From CAYPNF01 sp964411985 (GTDB lineage: Bacteria > Verrucomicrobiota > Verrucomicrobiia > Limisphaerales > J093), in assembly GCA_964411985.1 (NCBI GenBank), contig CAYPNF010000008.1, positions 124,001 to 188,000 of the forward strand: DNA of 64,000 nt. Reading direction: 5' to 3'. Each line of letters begins with the position of its first letter. Within the stretch, counting starts at the first letter, position 1. Positions 25,400 through 35,200 of the stretch are shown here, one piece after another. The notes beneath the pieces are model-generated. The model did no database searches and was not told the origin of the DNA. It saw only the letters and a program-made list of their open reading frames with translations. The position numbers and the translations under genes are program-made.

Positions 25400-25796
25400 C
25401 GCGAACTACCTTGGTGATGCGATGACGAGCCGACAAGCGAAAAGGGCCGGTGAACCGACCGAGGCCGACAGCAAGCAGTGGAGGTTTCCTGTGACTCCCC
25501 TGGCCTTGAAGTGACCGGGGCGCATTGGGGTAATGTCCTGAAGTCGGAGGCACCTGAGAACCATTACTTAGGCAGAATCATTCCTTGCTGAGGAGCTCCG
25601 GACTGGATAGGTTTCCTTGGCCCTTGGTTTGTTTGCGTGGCATACGCTTCGCAGGGCAAGACGATGACTCACAAAACCGACTGGGAGCTCGAGCTTCGAC
25701 GGCCGCCTCAGGCATTTGGATGGGCGGGAGCCTCCTACGCTGTATCGAGTGGAGGGGTGGGCTGGCATAGGTGATCGACAGGGAAGTTCGCATTTT
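25400..25796. other. Divergent intergenic region before the corrinoid operon
   Basis: A 397-nt region between panB (left) and the corrinoid-protein gene (right), so it should hold promoters for both. I looked for a cobalamin riboswitch (the conserved B12 box and GCCACTG loop) and found none. Short frames on both strands have no recognisable protein pattern. A GGCCGGT/ACCGACC near-palindrome lies around 25448-25463. Confidence 0.45.
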
Positions 25797-26468
25797 ATGC
25801 ACATTCATGAACAGCTCCTCAACAAGATCCTGGAAGCCGATCGATTGGGCGCCTCGTTGCTCATGGAGAATTGGGCAGCTGAGCGCGGCCACGAAGGTTT
25901 GCTAACGGAGGTTTTAGAGCCCGTCCTACAACGGATTGGTCTTGAGTGGGCCAAGGGTGACTCCTTCTCGCTCGCCCAGGCTTATGTAGCAGGAAAGGTT
26001 GCGGAGGACGCGCTTACTTCAATCGCGGCCCATCGGTCGGCGGAGGCCGCTGTTCCTCCTACGAAGGGACCAGTCGTCCTGGGGAACATTGAGGAGGACT
26101 TTCACGGTTTGGGCCGACGGATGGTGGCGACGTTCCTGCGTCTTTCTGGTTGGCAGGTGGAGGATCTGGGAAACGACGTGCCTCATGCGGTTTTTGTCGA
26201 CAGCGCACTCAAAGCAGGGGCTAGGGTCATCGGTGCTTCTGCCATGATGATGACGACAGCCCGCAACATACGGTTGCTGCGGGAAGAGATCGACCGCCGG
26301 GGACTGCGAGGAAGACTGCAGTTGGCCGTGGGTGGTGCGGTCTTCCTGGCATGTCCATCCTTGGCAGAGGAGGTGGGTGCCGACGGAACAGCACCAAACG
26401 CGTTGGCCACGAATCAACTCTTCGACAGACTTTGGAAGGCATCCTTGGACACGGAGGCAGGACCATGA
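25797..26468 (+). CDS. Corrinoid (cobalamin-binding) methyltransferase subunit, MtaC/MtbC-like
   Basis: A 223-residue protein with the two-domain layout of corrinoid carrier proteins. An N-terminal helical cap (about residues 1-90) includes LEPVLQRIGLEWAKGDSFSLAQAYVAGKVAEDAL. The Rossmann B12 domain contains EEDFHGLGRRMV, a D-x-H-x-x-G motif with the cobalt-ligating histidine at about H103. The usual downstream signatures are IGASAMMMTT and AVGGAVFL, then EVGADGTAPNA. It should carry a methyl group on cobalt. Its stop overlaps the start of the URO-D gene by 4 nt. No MtaB/MttB-type substrate methyltransferase is adjacent. Confidence 0.88.
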   Translation: MHIHEQLLNKILEADRLGASLLMENWAAERGHEGLLTEVLEPVLQRIGLEWAKGDSFSLAQAYVAGKVAEDALTSIAAHRSAEAAVPPTKGPVVLGNIEEDFHGLGRRMVATFLRLSGWQVEDLGNDVPHAVFVDSALKAGARVIGASAMMMTTARNIRLLREEIDRRGLRGRLQLAVGGAVFLACPSLAEEVGADGTAPNALATNQLFDRLWKASLDTEAGP

Positions 26469-27490
26469 ACAGCAGAGAGCGAGTTCTGGCCACAATCGCG
26501 GGGCAAGCCACGGACCGACGCCCCGTCAGCCCAGTCCTGTGCCTTTATGGCGCGCGCTTGACCGGATGTCCGCTGGATCGGTATTTTGCGGACCCCGCTG
26601 CACACGCTTTGGGGCAGTCGGCGGTGCGCCAGGTTTTTTCTCCGGACATCCTGTTCGGTCCATTTGCTTTTGCGGCGCTGGGGGCTGCTTTTGGGAGTGA
26701 GCTGCACTTCTTTGCTGACCAACCGCCCAACATACGACATCCGGCAATCCAGTCTGTGCGCGAATGGGGGCGGCTTCGCATCCCTGATCCGCGCAGTCAT
26801 CCTGGGTTGGGGTACCTTCAGGAGGCGGTCCGGCTTATGGTGAAGGAGCACGGGGAAGAAGTGCTGGTGGCCGTGGCGTTGCCGCCTCCCACAGATCTTC
26901 CGGCCTTGATTCTAGGGATGGAGGGGTGGCTGGAGACGGTGCTTTTCGACCGCGAGGGTGCGCAGCACGTCATGGACTCCATGATCCCCTTTTTCGTCAC
27001 CCTTACCGACGTCCTCTTCGAAGCCGGGGCTGCCTTTCTGGCCCTAACTTGTGGTTATGCCTCTCCGGCGGTGGTGACCCGAGAGATTGTGGCGGACTTC
27101 ACGCGGCCGGCGCTCGCTCGCACGCTGGCGCAGATGCGAGGTCCAATCGTCTTGCATCATGCGGGGCCGCCGCTCCTGCCTCATCTCGATTTGCTCACAG
27201 GGATGCCTGGCACCGCTGGGTTTGCGCTCCATGGACGGGACGATCTCAGCCGCGCGCGGGAGTTGGTGGGGCGTGAAGCGGTTCTCCTGTCTGGACCGCA
27301 TGGTCCGGACTTGCCAAATCTCAGCGCAACCCAAGTACGGGTGGAATGTGAAACTCTGCTGACCGACCGCCGCCATGACCCGCGGTTCATCCTGTGTACG
27401 TCCGGTGCCGACATTCCATTTCACACGGATGCTGAGAAGATTCATGCCGTGCTGGAGGCGGCGGTGGCCTTTGGAGGAGGGAGAGGATGA
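26465..27490 (+). CDS. URO-D/MtaA-family methyltransferase-like protein with altered zinc site
   Basis: A 341-residue member of the uroporphyrinogen-decarboxylase superfamily, in the branch that includes methylcobalamin:CoM methyltransferases (MtaA/MtbA/CmuC). It begins MNSRERVLATIAGQATDRRPV, the family start block, and ends with a FILCTSGADIPFHTDAEKI-like segment. MtaA-type enzymes bind zinc by H-x-C in an LHxCG motif and by a C in a GCDIP-like motif. Here these read LHHAGP and SGADIP, so both cysteines look replaced by alanine. A nearby C in ILCTSG might compensate. It probably acts with the adjacent corrinoid protein, but its chemistry may differ. The start overlaps the previous stop by ATGA. 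Confidence 0.8.
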   Translation: MNSRERVLATIAGQATDRRPVSPVLCLYGARLTGCPLDRYFADPAAHALGQSAVRQVFSPDILFGPFAFAALGAAFGSELHFFADQPPNIRHPAIQSVREWGRLRIPDPRSHPGLGYLQEAVRLMVKEHGEEVLVAVALPPPTDLPALILGMEGWLETVLFDREGAQHVMDSMIPFFVTLTDVLFEAGAAFLALTCGYASPAVVTREIVADFTRPALARTLAQMRGPIVLHHAGPPLLPHLDLLTGMPGTAGFALHGRDDLSRARELVGREAVLLSGPHGPDLPNLSATQVRVECETLLTDRRHDPRFILCTSGADIPFHTDAEKIHAVLEAAVAFGGGRG

Positions 27491-28098
27491 ATGCCGGCAA
27501 ACCATCCTCGGTTGTGCTGCTCAGTTGCTCGGTGTTGGCCCGGGAGGTGGAGTCGCTCAGACAGAGGTTTTGGCCACAGGTGCCGATGCGAGCGCTCAAC
27601 TCCATGCTACACATGCGACCTGAGTCGCTTGCCCTCCGGTTGCGTGATGCCCTCGAATCGGAGCGCGCGAAGGGCCTTCAGGTTGTCCTGATCTATGGCG
27701 ATTGTTGCGCTCAAATGGGAGAGCTGGAGCAATGGTCGGGAGTGGCGCGCACGGCCGGGAAGAACTGCGTGGAACTTCTACTGGGGGCGGAGGGGTATCG
27801 AGCTCTGCAGCGGGAAGAGGCTTTTGTACTGTTGCCTGAATGGGTTCAGCGATGGCGAGAGGTGTTCGCGTTGGAGCTCGGGTTGACCCCGGAAAACGCC
27901 GCCAGCCTGATGCAGGACATGCATCGAAAACTGGTTTATTTGGACACGGGGGTGCAGCCTGTTCCAGAAGAGACCCTGGCAGAGTGCGGAGCCTATTGCG
28001 GGTTGCCCTGCGAGGTGCGGTCGTTGTCGCTCGGGGTTCTTCAGGGGACTATCCAAGAGGCCATGGGGCGACTGAGCAAGGCTTTTGCACGTCCATGA
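27487..28098 (+). CDS. DUF1638-family protein
   Basis: A 203-residue cytoplasmic protein that fits DUF1638: an initial strand SSVVLLSCSVLAREVESL, LNSMLHMRPESLALRLRDAL, the central VVLIYGDCCAQMGEL with cysteines, and LLPEWVQRWREVF. DUF1638 proteins are, to my knowledge, often encoded next to corrinoid methyltransferase genes, as here, but have no settled reaction. The start and stop overlap the neighbours by ATGA, so translation is coupled to the URO-D-like gene before it and the kinase after it. An accessory role in methyl transfer or corrinoid handling is likely but unproven. Confidence 0.72.
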   Translation: MNAGKPSSVVLLSCSVLAREVESLRQRFWPQVPMRALNSMLHMRPESLALRLRDALESERAKGLQVVLIYGDCCAQMGELEQWSGVARTAGKNCVELLLGAEGYRALQREEAFVLLPEWVQRWREVFALELGLTPENAASLMQDMHRKLVYLDTGVQPVPEETLAECGAYCGLPCEVRSLSLGVLQGTIQEAMGRLSKAFARP

Positions 28099-30941
28099 AA
28101 GAGATCCCCCCGCATCTTGATCCGGCTTTCACAGCGATGGCGTTGGACATTGTGACCACCGCCCTGGGTCATGCCTCCCAACCTCTGCAGCTCGGCGAGT
28201 ACCTGACCAGCCAGATGCGGGAGTTGACGGGAGCGAGGTGTGTCGTTTTGGTATATCGGGATGGATCGTCTGATTCTCCCGAATGCCGCGTCTTTAGCAT
28301 CAACCCGGAGCGACGCAGGGCGGTTGTGGAGCCTGTTGTGGTGAGTCAGTTGTGCGAGGTTTTCTATTCGTTGGCATCTCCCACTCTCTGGCGCATCGGG
28401 AAGGCCTTGGAATTGGATGACTTCCTGTCTAGGAACGAGTTCAATCTTTCGCTGATCGTTCCGTTGAAGATCGGGGAGGTTTCGGTGGGGGCGCTTCTCT
28501 TGTTCGGGGTGCCCGATGAGACTCATGTTGCCTCGGTACAGACCGTCCTGAGTTCCCTTTCCACAATCGTGGGTTTGGCATTGCGGAATGCCAGGCTCTA
28601 CGAGCGTCAAGAGCAGTTGATTCTGGACCGCACGCGTCATCTCCAGGAAGCGAACGAGGCCTTGGTCGAATCGGAGGCGAAGTATCGGACTCTCTTCGAG
28701 CGCGCGCCACACGGGGTGCTGGTGGCGGAGGTGGAATCGGGGCGGTTCCGGTATGCCAACCCCACGGTCTGCGGGATGCTCGGGTACACCGAGGCAGAAC
28801 TCTTGGAGCTGGGAGTGACATCCATCCATGCAAAGGAGGACCTCGATTTTGTCCGCGCTGACTTCAGGGCACTTTCGCGAGGGGAGCGCACCTTTTCCGC
28901 AGGCGTACGTTGTTTGAGAAAGGACGGCTCGGGGTTCTTTGCAGATGTGACCTCGGCACTGGTGGATATCGACGGTGTGGCCATGCTCGTCGGGTTCTTC
29001 GTGGATGTGAGCGAGCGAAAGCGGGCTGAGGACTTGCTGCGCGCTGCACACGACCGCCTCTCTATCATCTTCAGCGGAGCCCATGACGCCATCCTGATTG
29101 CGGATGTAGAGACGGGAATCATTTTGGATGCCAACCGTGAAGCAGAGCGGCTGCTCAATCGTCCGCTCCAGGAGATTATCGGCCTTCACCAAGCGGATCT
29201 GCATCCCCCAGAGCATCGTGCAAAGTATCGCGAACGCTTCGAGTTGCGAGTCCGTCACGCAAAGGTCCAGAGCTTGGAAGGGGAAGTGTGGACTGCGGAT
29301 GGACAGGCGGTGCCGGTCGAGATTAGCGCGAGCACCGTTCGCCTCGAGGACGGAAGAACGGCCATGGTGGGCATTTTTCGCGACATCCGGGATCGATTGA
29401 AGGCAGAGTCCGCATTGCGAACGAGCGAGGCGCTTTACCATTCCCTGGTCGAAAGCCTGCCGCAGTGCATTGTTCGGAAGGACCGGGAAGGGCGTCTGGT
29501 CTTTACTAATCAGAACTTTTGCCGATTGCTTGGAAAAGCTCCGAGTGAGTTGAAGGGGAAGACCGATTTCGATTTGTATCCCGTCGAGTTGGCCGCCAAA
29601 TACCGTGCCGATGACGAGAGGGTGATGGAGACGGGACGAACCGTTGAGTTGGTGGAGGTCAACCAAACTGGGCAGGGGAAGAGGACGATGCAGGTGGTCA
29701 AGTCTCCTGTTCTTGACGCGGGAGGCGGCGTGATCGGGGTGCAGTTGATATTCTGGGACATTACCCAGCAAATCTCGGTTGAGGAGCAGTTGCGGCAGTC
29801 ACAGAAGCTCGACGCGGTGGGGCAACTGGCGGGAGGGATCGCCCACGACTTCAACAACATCCTGGCTGCGATGTTGATGCAGTTGGGCTTGCTACGGAGC
29901 AGTCCGAGTTTGGATTTGGAGACCCGAGAATCGTTGAAGGAGTTGGAGCAGGAGGCCAAACGCGCGGCCGCATTGACGCGACAGCTGTTGCTCTACAGCC
30001 GTCGGGAGGTCATGCAGTCGAAGGTGTTGAACCTGAATGACCTGCTCGACAACCTGATGAAGATGCTGCGGCGTTTGCTGGGCGAGCATATCAGCCTTGG
30101 TTTCCAGGGGGCAGCGGTCATTCCCTGGATTGCAGCCGATCCGGGAATGATCGAACAGGTGGCGGTGAACCTTTGTGTCAACGCACGGGATGCCATGCCG
30201 AAAGGGGGGACTTTGGATCTCCTGACCCGGGTGGTGGAGGTGGATGAACACCATCTCACGGCGAACCCGGATGCGAGGGTCGGTCGATTTGTCCTGCTCC
30301 TTGTGTCCGACTCAGGTTGTGGAATGGATGAGAGCATCCTGAGACGCATATTCGAGCCGTTCTTCACCACCAAAGAGGTCGGGAAGGGCACCGGTCTTGG
30401 ACTCGCGACGGTTTATGGGATCGTGAAGCAACATCAGGGCTGGATCGAAGTGGACAGCGTTGTGGGCCGTGGAACCACCTTCCGGGTTTACCTGCCCTTG
30501 GCCCCTGGGGTTTCTGCGGAGGAGAAGGGGGAAAGAGCTTCCATTCTGGGTGGTGACGAGACCATCCTGCTGGTGGAGGACGAGGCAGCCGTTCGCCGTT
30601 CGGTAGCCCTGTTCCTGCGATCGGTGGGCTACACCGTGCTGGAGGCGGTGGATGGCGTGGAAGCACTCCGGGTCTGGGAGAAACACCGGGCGCAGATTGC
30701 CTTGGTGTACACCGACATGGTGATGCCAGGCGGGCTTTCCGGACTGGATCTGGCGAGTCGCCTGCGCCAGGAGAAACCGGGGTTACGGGTGGTTGTGTCG
30801 TCCGGGTACAGCACGGATCTCGTTGGCCATTCTGCGCTGGTCGGGCGCAGGCTCCACTATGTGCCCAAGCCCTGCGAGCCTCAGGAACTCGCAAGAATCT
30901 TGCGGGAAGCATTGGACAGTGAATTCAGGGAGACCGCTTGA
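28095..30941 (+). CDS. Hybrid sensor histidine kinase: GAF-PAS-PAS-PAS-HisKA-HATPase-REC
   Basis: A 948-residue cytoplasmic kinase without membrane segments. Order: a GAF domain (about residues 25-175), three PAS domains (about 195-560, each starting ALVESEAKYRTLFE-like), a phosphoacceptor helix with GGIAHDFNNILAAM (about H584), the ATPase with NLCVNARDAMP (N box), DSGCGMD (G1) and GKGTGLGLATVYGI (G2), and a C-terminal receiver with LLVEDE, the phosphoaspartate in YTDMVMPG (about D874) and PKPCEP. It is coupled by ATGA to the corrinoid/URO-D/DUF1638 genes, which is unusual for a kinase. It has no DNA-binding output domain and no response regulator follows. It may sense the metabolite handled by that operon. 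Confidence 0.9.
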   Translation: MKEIPPHLDPAFTAMALDIVTTALGHASQPLQLGEYLTSQMRELTGARCVVLVYRDGSSDSPECRVFSINPERRRAVVEPVVVSQLCEVFYSLASPTLWRIGKALELDDFLSRNEFNLSLIVPLKIGEVSVGALLLFGVPDETHVASVQTVLSSLSTIVGLALRNARLYERQEQLILDRTRHLQEANEALVESEAKYRTLFERAPHGVLVAEVESGRFRYANPTVCGMLGYTEAELLELGVTSIHAKEDLDFVRADFRALSRGERTFSAGVRCLRKDGSGFFADVTSALVDIDGVAMLVGFFVDVSERKRAEDLLRAAHDRLSIIFSGAHDAILIADVETGIILDANREAERLLNRPLQEIIGLHQADLHPPEHRAKYRERFELRVRHAKVQSLEGEVWTADGQAVPVEISASTVRLEDGRTAMVGIFRDIRDRLKAESALRTSEALYHSLVESLPQCIVRKDREGRLVFTNQNFCRLLGKAPSELKGKTDFDLYPVELAAKYRADDERVMETGRTVELVEVNQTGQGKRTMQVVKSPVLDAGGGVIGVQLIFWDITQQISVEEQLRQSQKLDAVGQLAGGIAHDFNNILAAMLMQLGLLRSSPSLDLETRESLKELEQEAKRAAALTRQLLLYSRREVMQSKVLNLNDLLDNLMKMLRRLLGEHISLGFQGAAVIPWIAADPGMIEQVAVNLCVNARDAMPKGGTLDLLTRVVEVDEHHLTANPDARVGRFVLLLVSDSGCGMDESILRRIFEPFFTTKEVGKGTGLGLATVYGIVKQHQGWIEVDSVVGRGTTFRVYLPLAPGVSAEEKGERASILGGDETILLVEDEAAVRRSVALFLRSVGYTVLEAVDGVEALRVWEKHRAQIALVYTDMVMPGGLSGLDLASRLRQEKPGLRVVVSSGYSTDLVGHSALVGRRLHYVPKPCEPQELARILREALDSEFRETA

Positions 30942-30947
30942 CGGAGT

Positions 30948-32207
30948 ATGAAATTCATCCATGCCGCCGATTTGCATCTGGATAGCCCGCTCCATGGTTT
31001 GGTGCGATATGAGGGCGTGCCGGCGGCGGAGATGCGGGATGCCACTCGGAGGGCTTTGGAGAATCTGGTCGCTTTCGCCACCGCCGAACCGGTGGATTTC
31101 CTGTTGATCGCCGGGGACGTCTACGATGGCGACTGGAGAGACTACAGCACTGGGTTGTTTTTTGCTCGCAAGATGACGAGGCTGAGGGATGCGGGAATTC
31201 GAGTGTTTCTGATTAAAGGAAACCATGATGCGGCGAGCGTCATCACGCGCGAGTTAAGGCTTCCCGAGAACGTTTTTGTCTTTTCTGCGCAGGGGGCCCA
31301 GACCGCCTTGCTCCACGAGTTGGGGGTGGCAATCCACGGGCAGAGCTATGGCTCGGCTGCGGTCACTCAAGATCTAGCTGCCGAGTACCCGTCCGCAGTG
31401 GCGGGCTTCTTCAACATTGGTCTCCTGCACACCAGTGTCGAGGGAAGGCCGGGGCACGAACGCTATGCGCCCTGTTCCTACGCTGGGCTTCGATCCAAGG
31501 GATACGATTACTGGGCTCTGGGGCACGTGCACGAGCGAGAAGTCCTGGGACGCGATCCGTGGGTGGTGTTTCCCGGGAATTTGCAGGGGAGAAATATCCG
31601 CGAAACGGGCTCCAAAGGGTGCTTGCTGGTCACGGTCGAAGATCGGCACGTGGTTTCAGCTAATCACGTCGCCGTGGATGCTGCACGGTGGCTTCGTCAA
31701 GCGGTGGATCTCCAGGGAGCCGAGAGTCCTCAGGACGTTCTGACTCGTGTGGAAAGTGCCTTGCAGGATGCGATCGGCAGAGCGGAGGGGAGAATCCTCG
31801 CAGTGCGCCTGGTTCTGGAGGGGGTTTGCGGAGCGCATCGAGAGCTGGTGCTGAGGGCCGAGCACTGGGAAAGCCAGCTCCGCATGACTGCCAATGATGT
31901 TGGGAGCGGGCAATTGTGGTTGGAGAAGGTGCGCTTGGAGACGCGGCCTCTTGCTTCCGCGTCTGACCCGGCGGCCAGGCAGGATGGTGTGGCTGAGCTC
32001 ACAGCCTACCTGGATCAGCTTGCGACCGACGAAGTCGAATTGGGCAGTTACCTCGACACGTTCAAGGATCTGCGGATGAAGCTTCCTGCCGAACTGAGAG
32101 CCGACCTGGACGCGTTCAACCTGGAGGATGTGTCCTCCCTGCGCGCGATTCTGCCGGCCTCAAGGGACTTGCTGTTGTCGCGCTTGGGGGAGACGGCCGC
32201 CGAATGA
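30948..32207 (+). CDS. SbcD/YhaO-like exonuclease subunit (metallophosphoesterase)
   Basis: A 419-residue metallophosphoesterase of the Mre11/SbcD group. The metal-binding motifs appear in order: AADLHLDSP (D-x-H), LIAGDVYDG, KGNHDAAS, LLHTS and ALGHVHERE. The C-terminal half is the capping and coiled-coil-base region. It would cut DNA ends together with the large ATPase encoded next. It starts 6 nt after the sensor-kinase stop and overlaps the next gene by 4 nt, so it is probably in the same transcript. YhaO-type proteins pair with YhaN. Confidence 0.88.
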   Translation: MKFIHAADLHLDSPLHGLVRYEGVPAAEMRDATRRALENLVAFATAEPVDFLLIAGDVYDGDWRDYSTGLFFARKMTRLRDAGIRVFLIKGNHDAASVITRELRLPENVFVFSAQGAQTALLHELGVAIHGQSYGSAAVTQDLAAEYPSAVAGFFNIGLLHTSVEGRPGHERYAPCSYAGLRSKGYDYWALGHVHEREVLGRDPWVVFPGNLQGRNIRETGSKGCLLVTVEDRHVVSANHVAVDAARWLRQAVDLQGAESPQDVLTRVESALQDAIGRAEGRILAVRLVLEGVCGAHRELVLRAEHWESQLRMTANDVGSGQLWLEKVRLETRPLASASDPAARQDGVAELTAYLDQLATDEVELGSYLDTFKDLRMKLPAELRADLDAFNLEDVSSLRAILPASRDLLLSRLGETAAE

Positions 32208-35200
32208 GAATCCTTCGACTCCAGTTTCGTCCTTTTGGGTGCTTCAAGGACACGACCCTTCAGTTCGAGGAGAAGCCGGGGTGCCTGCATGTCGTCTATG
32301 GACGCAACGAGGCGGGAAAGACCACAGCTCTCCGCGCCATCCGCGGTTTCCTGTTTGGAATTCCGGCGCGCAGCACCGATGTTTTTCGTCACGAGGCCCG
32401 GACTCTGCGCATTTTGGGCGAGTTGGCGGGGCGGAATGGTGCGCGGAAGACCCTCATCCGCCGGAAAGGGAATCGGGACACGCTCCTTTCCGAGGAGGAG
32501 TTGCCTGTTCCCGAAAGTGCTCTTGTGCCTTACTTGGGTGGGATCAGCGCCGAACTTTTCGGCACCCTGTTTTGCCTGGACCACGACATGCTGTTGCGCG
32601 GGGGGGCGGATTTGTTGGCGGGGCGTGGGGCAATGGCTGAGAGCCTCTTCCAGGCAGGCACAGGTTTGGTGGGATTGAGGAAGGTCCTCCAAACGCTCGA
32701 GGAGGAATCAGAACAGCTTTTCAAAGCTCGGGGAAGCCTCAGCCCCGTCAACCAGGCTTTGGCGGCCTATGACGAGGCTCGACGGCAACTCCGTGAATCC
32801 ATCGTGTCGCCGAAAGACTGGAAGGCGGACCGATCGGCCTGTGATCAGCTGGAGGCGCAGTTGGCGAGGGTGCGCAAGCAGATTGAGGAGACTCGCCGTT
32901 CGCTTCATCAGTTGGATCGGGTGAGAATGGCGTATCCGGTTTCGGTTGCCTATCGGCATGTCCGAGCCCAACTGGAGGAGCTTGGACCGGTCGCATTGTT
33001 GCCTCAGGACGTGAGGGATCGGAGGCTCAATCTCCAGCGACAGGAGCGGGAAGCTCGGGTGCAGGTGGATCTGTCGGCTTCTCGCCTGGCCAAGTTCGAG
33101 CGAGACCTCGGCTCGTCCGCGGTGCTACCAGGCTGGGTGGAGCAAGCCGAGGGCATTACCCAGTTGGTGCAGAGAGTCGATGGGTATCGAAATGCGAAGC
33201 GCGATCTTCCTCAGATTCAGGCCAAGTGTCGAGCGCTTGAAGAGGAAGCGAGAGGGATTCTGAGCGCACTCCATCCAGCTCTCGGGCTGGAGCAGGTCGG
33301 TGCTTTGCGGATTCCTGATCTTCAGAAGAAACGGTTGCAACGCCTCGCGACTCAACATGCCCTGCTTCAGGAGAAATGCGCGCATACGCGGAAAGCCGTA
33401 GAACGGCAGGAACAGCAGCTTGGCGTCCTCTCGGGGGAGGCGGCAGATCCTCCTGCCATTGTGGACACGTTCGAGCTGGAGCAGGTGCTGCAGTCGGCCG
33501 AAAACGCCGGGAGTTGGGACGGGTTGTCGGAGCGTGAAGAAGCGAAGGCTCGGGAGCTGCGGGCCAGGGCTGAGAAGGAACTGTTGTTGCTTGGCTTATG
33601 GCAGGGCAGGTTGGAGGAAGTTGACCTACTTCGTTTGCCGCTGCCCGAGACCGTGGATCGCATGGACCAGGAGTGGGCGGCGGTGGAGACTGCAGCTACA
33701 CGGGTAACCTCACGGCGAAACGAGACTGTGGCGGAACTCAGACGGATCCAGTTGGAGTTGGAGACTGCCCGGCTGGCGGGGAGTTTTCCGACGGAGCAGG
33801 AGTTGGCGGTGCTGCGGCAGAAACGAAACCATGGGTGGCGACTGATCAAGCAATCCTGGCTTGAAAAGGCGTCAGACCCGGCAGAGGAAGCGGCTTATGC
33901 TCCTGGGAATTCATTGCCGCAGGCCTATGAAAAGGCGGTAGACGACGCGGACGCCGTGGCGGACCGGTTGCGCCGTGAAGCGGATCGGACAGCTCGTTTT
34001 GCGGCTTTGCAGGCGGGGGTGCAGGAGATGCAACGTCGCCTTGCCGACCTGGACATTGAAAGCGAGTCTTTGGCCGCCATACGTTCGGAATGGACGTCGA
34101 GATGGATTGAAACTTGGCGGGAGGCTTCCATCGAACCTCTTTCCCCGAAGGAAATGCGATCGTGGCTGGCTCGCCACGCCAACCTGAGCCGGACCGTGGG
34201 GGAGTTGAAGATATCCTGTGAATCCGTGGCACGCATGGATTCGTTACGAGGGCAACTGCGAATGCGGTTGCGGAACGCGATCGCCATTGCCGGTGAGAAG
34301 GAGATGGACCCGGCCATGACTCTATCCGACCTGCTCCGTCGTGCTGGGGCTGTTGTTCGCCGGGCGGAAGAAGCGCGCAGGCTTCAGCAGGAAACCCGGC
34401 GTGCGAGTCGGAGAGCCGCTGAGGAATTGTCTTTGCTTCGTTCGGAATGGAAGGACGTGGTGGGGACCCTCGATGCGTGCACACGGGAATGGAATTCCAT
34501 GGTCCAATCGCTCCAGCTTCCCCTCTCCTTTCAACCGGAGGAGACTTTGGTGGTGCTGGAACGGCTTGATTTGGTGTTTAGCACCTTGCGAGAGCGGGAG
34601 AGTCTTGTGCTTCGCATTCAGGAGATGGAAGCCTATCTTCATGATTTTCAGCAGCAGGTCGCGAGGCTAGCACAGAGCCTTCTGCCGGATTTGCAGGGCG
34701 AGGCACCGGACGCGGTCGTAGGTCATCTTCACTCCCGCCTGGGGGCAGTGCAGAGCTGTTTGACCCGCCGGCAAACGTTGGAGAAGCAGATCACCGAGGA
34801 GCGGGAGACCCATCAACGGGCGGATTCGCTTCTCAATCAAACGGTCGTTGAACTTCGAGCCCTCTTGGAGAGTTTCGCTTGTGCCAGCGTTTCCGAACTG
34901 GAACGGCTGGAGGAGCGATCAGAGCGTTCCCGCGATCTGCACCGGGAGTTGGATGTGCACTGTCGGCACCTCATCGAGTTGGCGGGAGGCAGCACCTTGG
35001 AGGTTTTCCTGGGCGAGTTGGCTGGCTTGGATGCGGACTCTCTGCCATCGAAGATTCAGGAGAGGGGAGATACTGTCCAGCAGCTCGAAGCGGGGCGTTC
35101 CCAGCTGGAGCAGGAGGTTGCCTTGGCACGCCAGAGACTAGCGGATCGTGCTGGAACAGCGAAAGCCAACCAGGCGGCCCAGGACCTGCAGAGCTCCTTG

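Noticed and set aside
25400..25796. Cobalamin riboswitch before the corrinoid operon
   Set aside because: I searched for the B12-box and GCCACTG elements and found none.
28041..29771. A 576-codon reverse-strand open frame opposite the sensor kinase
   Set aside because: It is antisense to a gene with clear domains and shows no recognisable protein pattern; such long antisense frames are expected at high GC.
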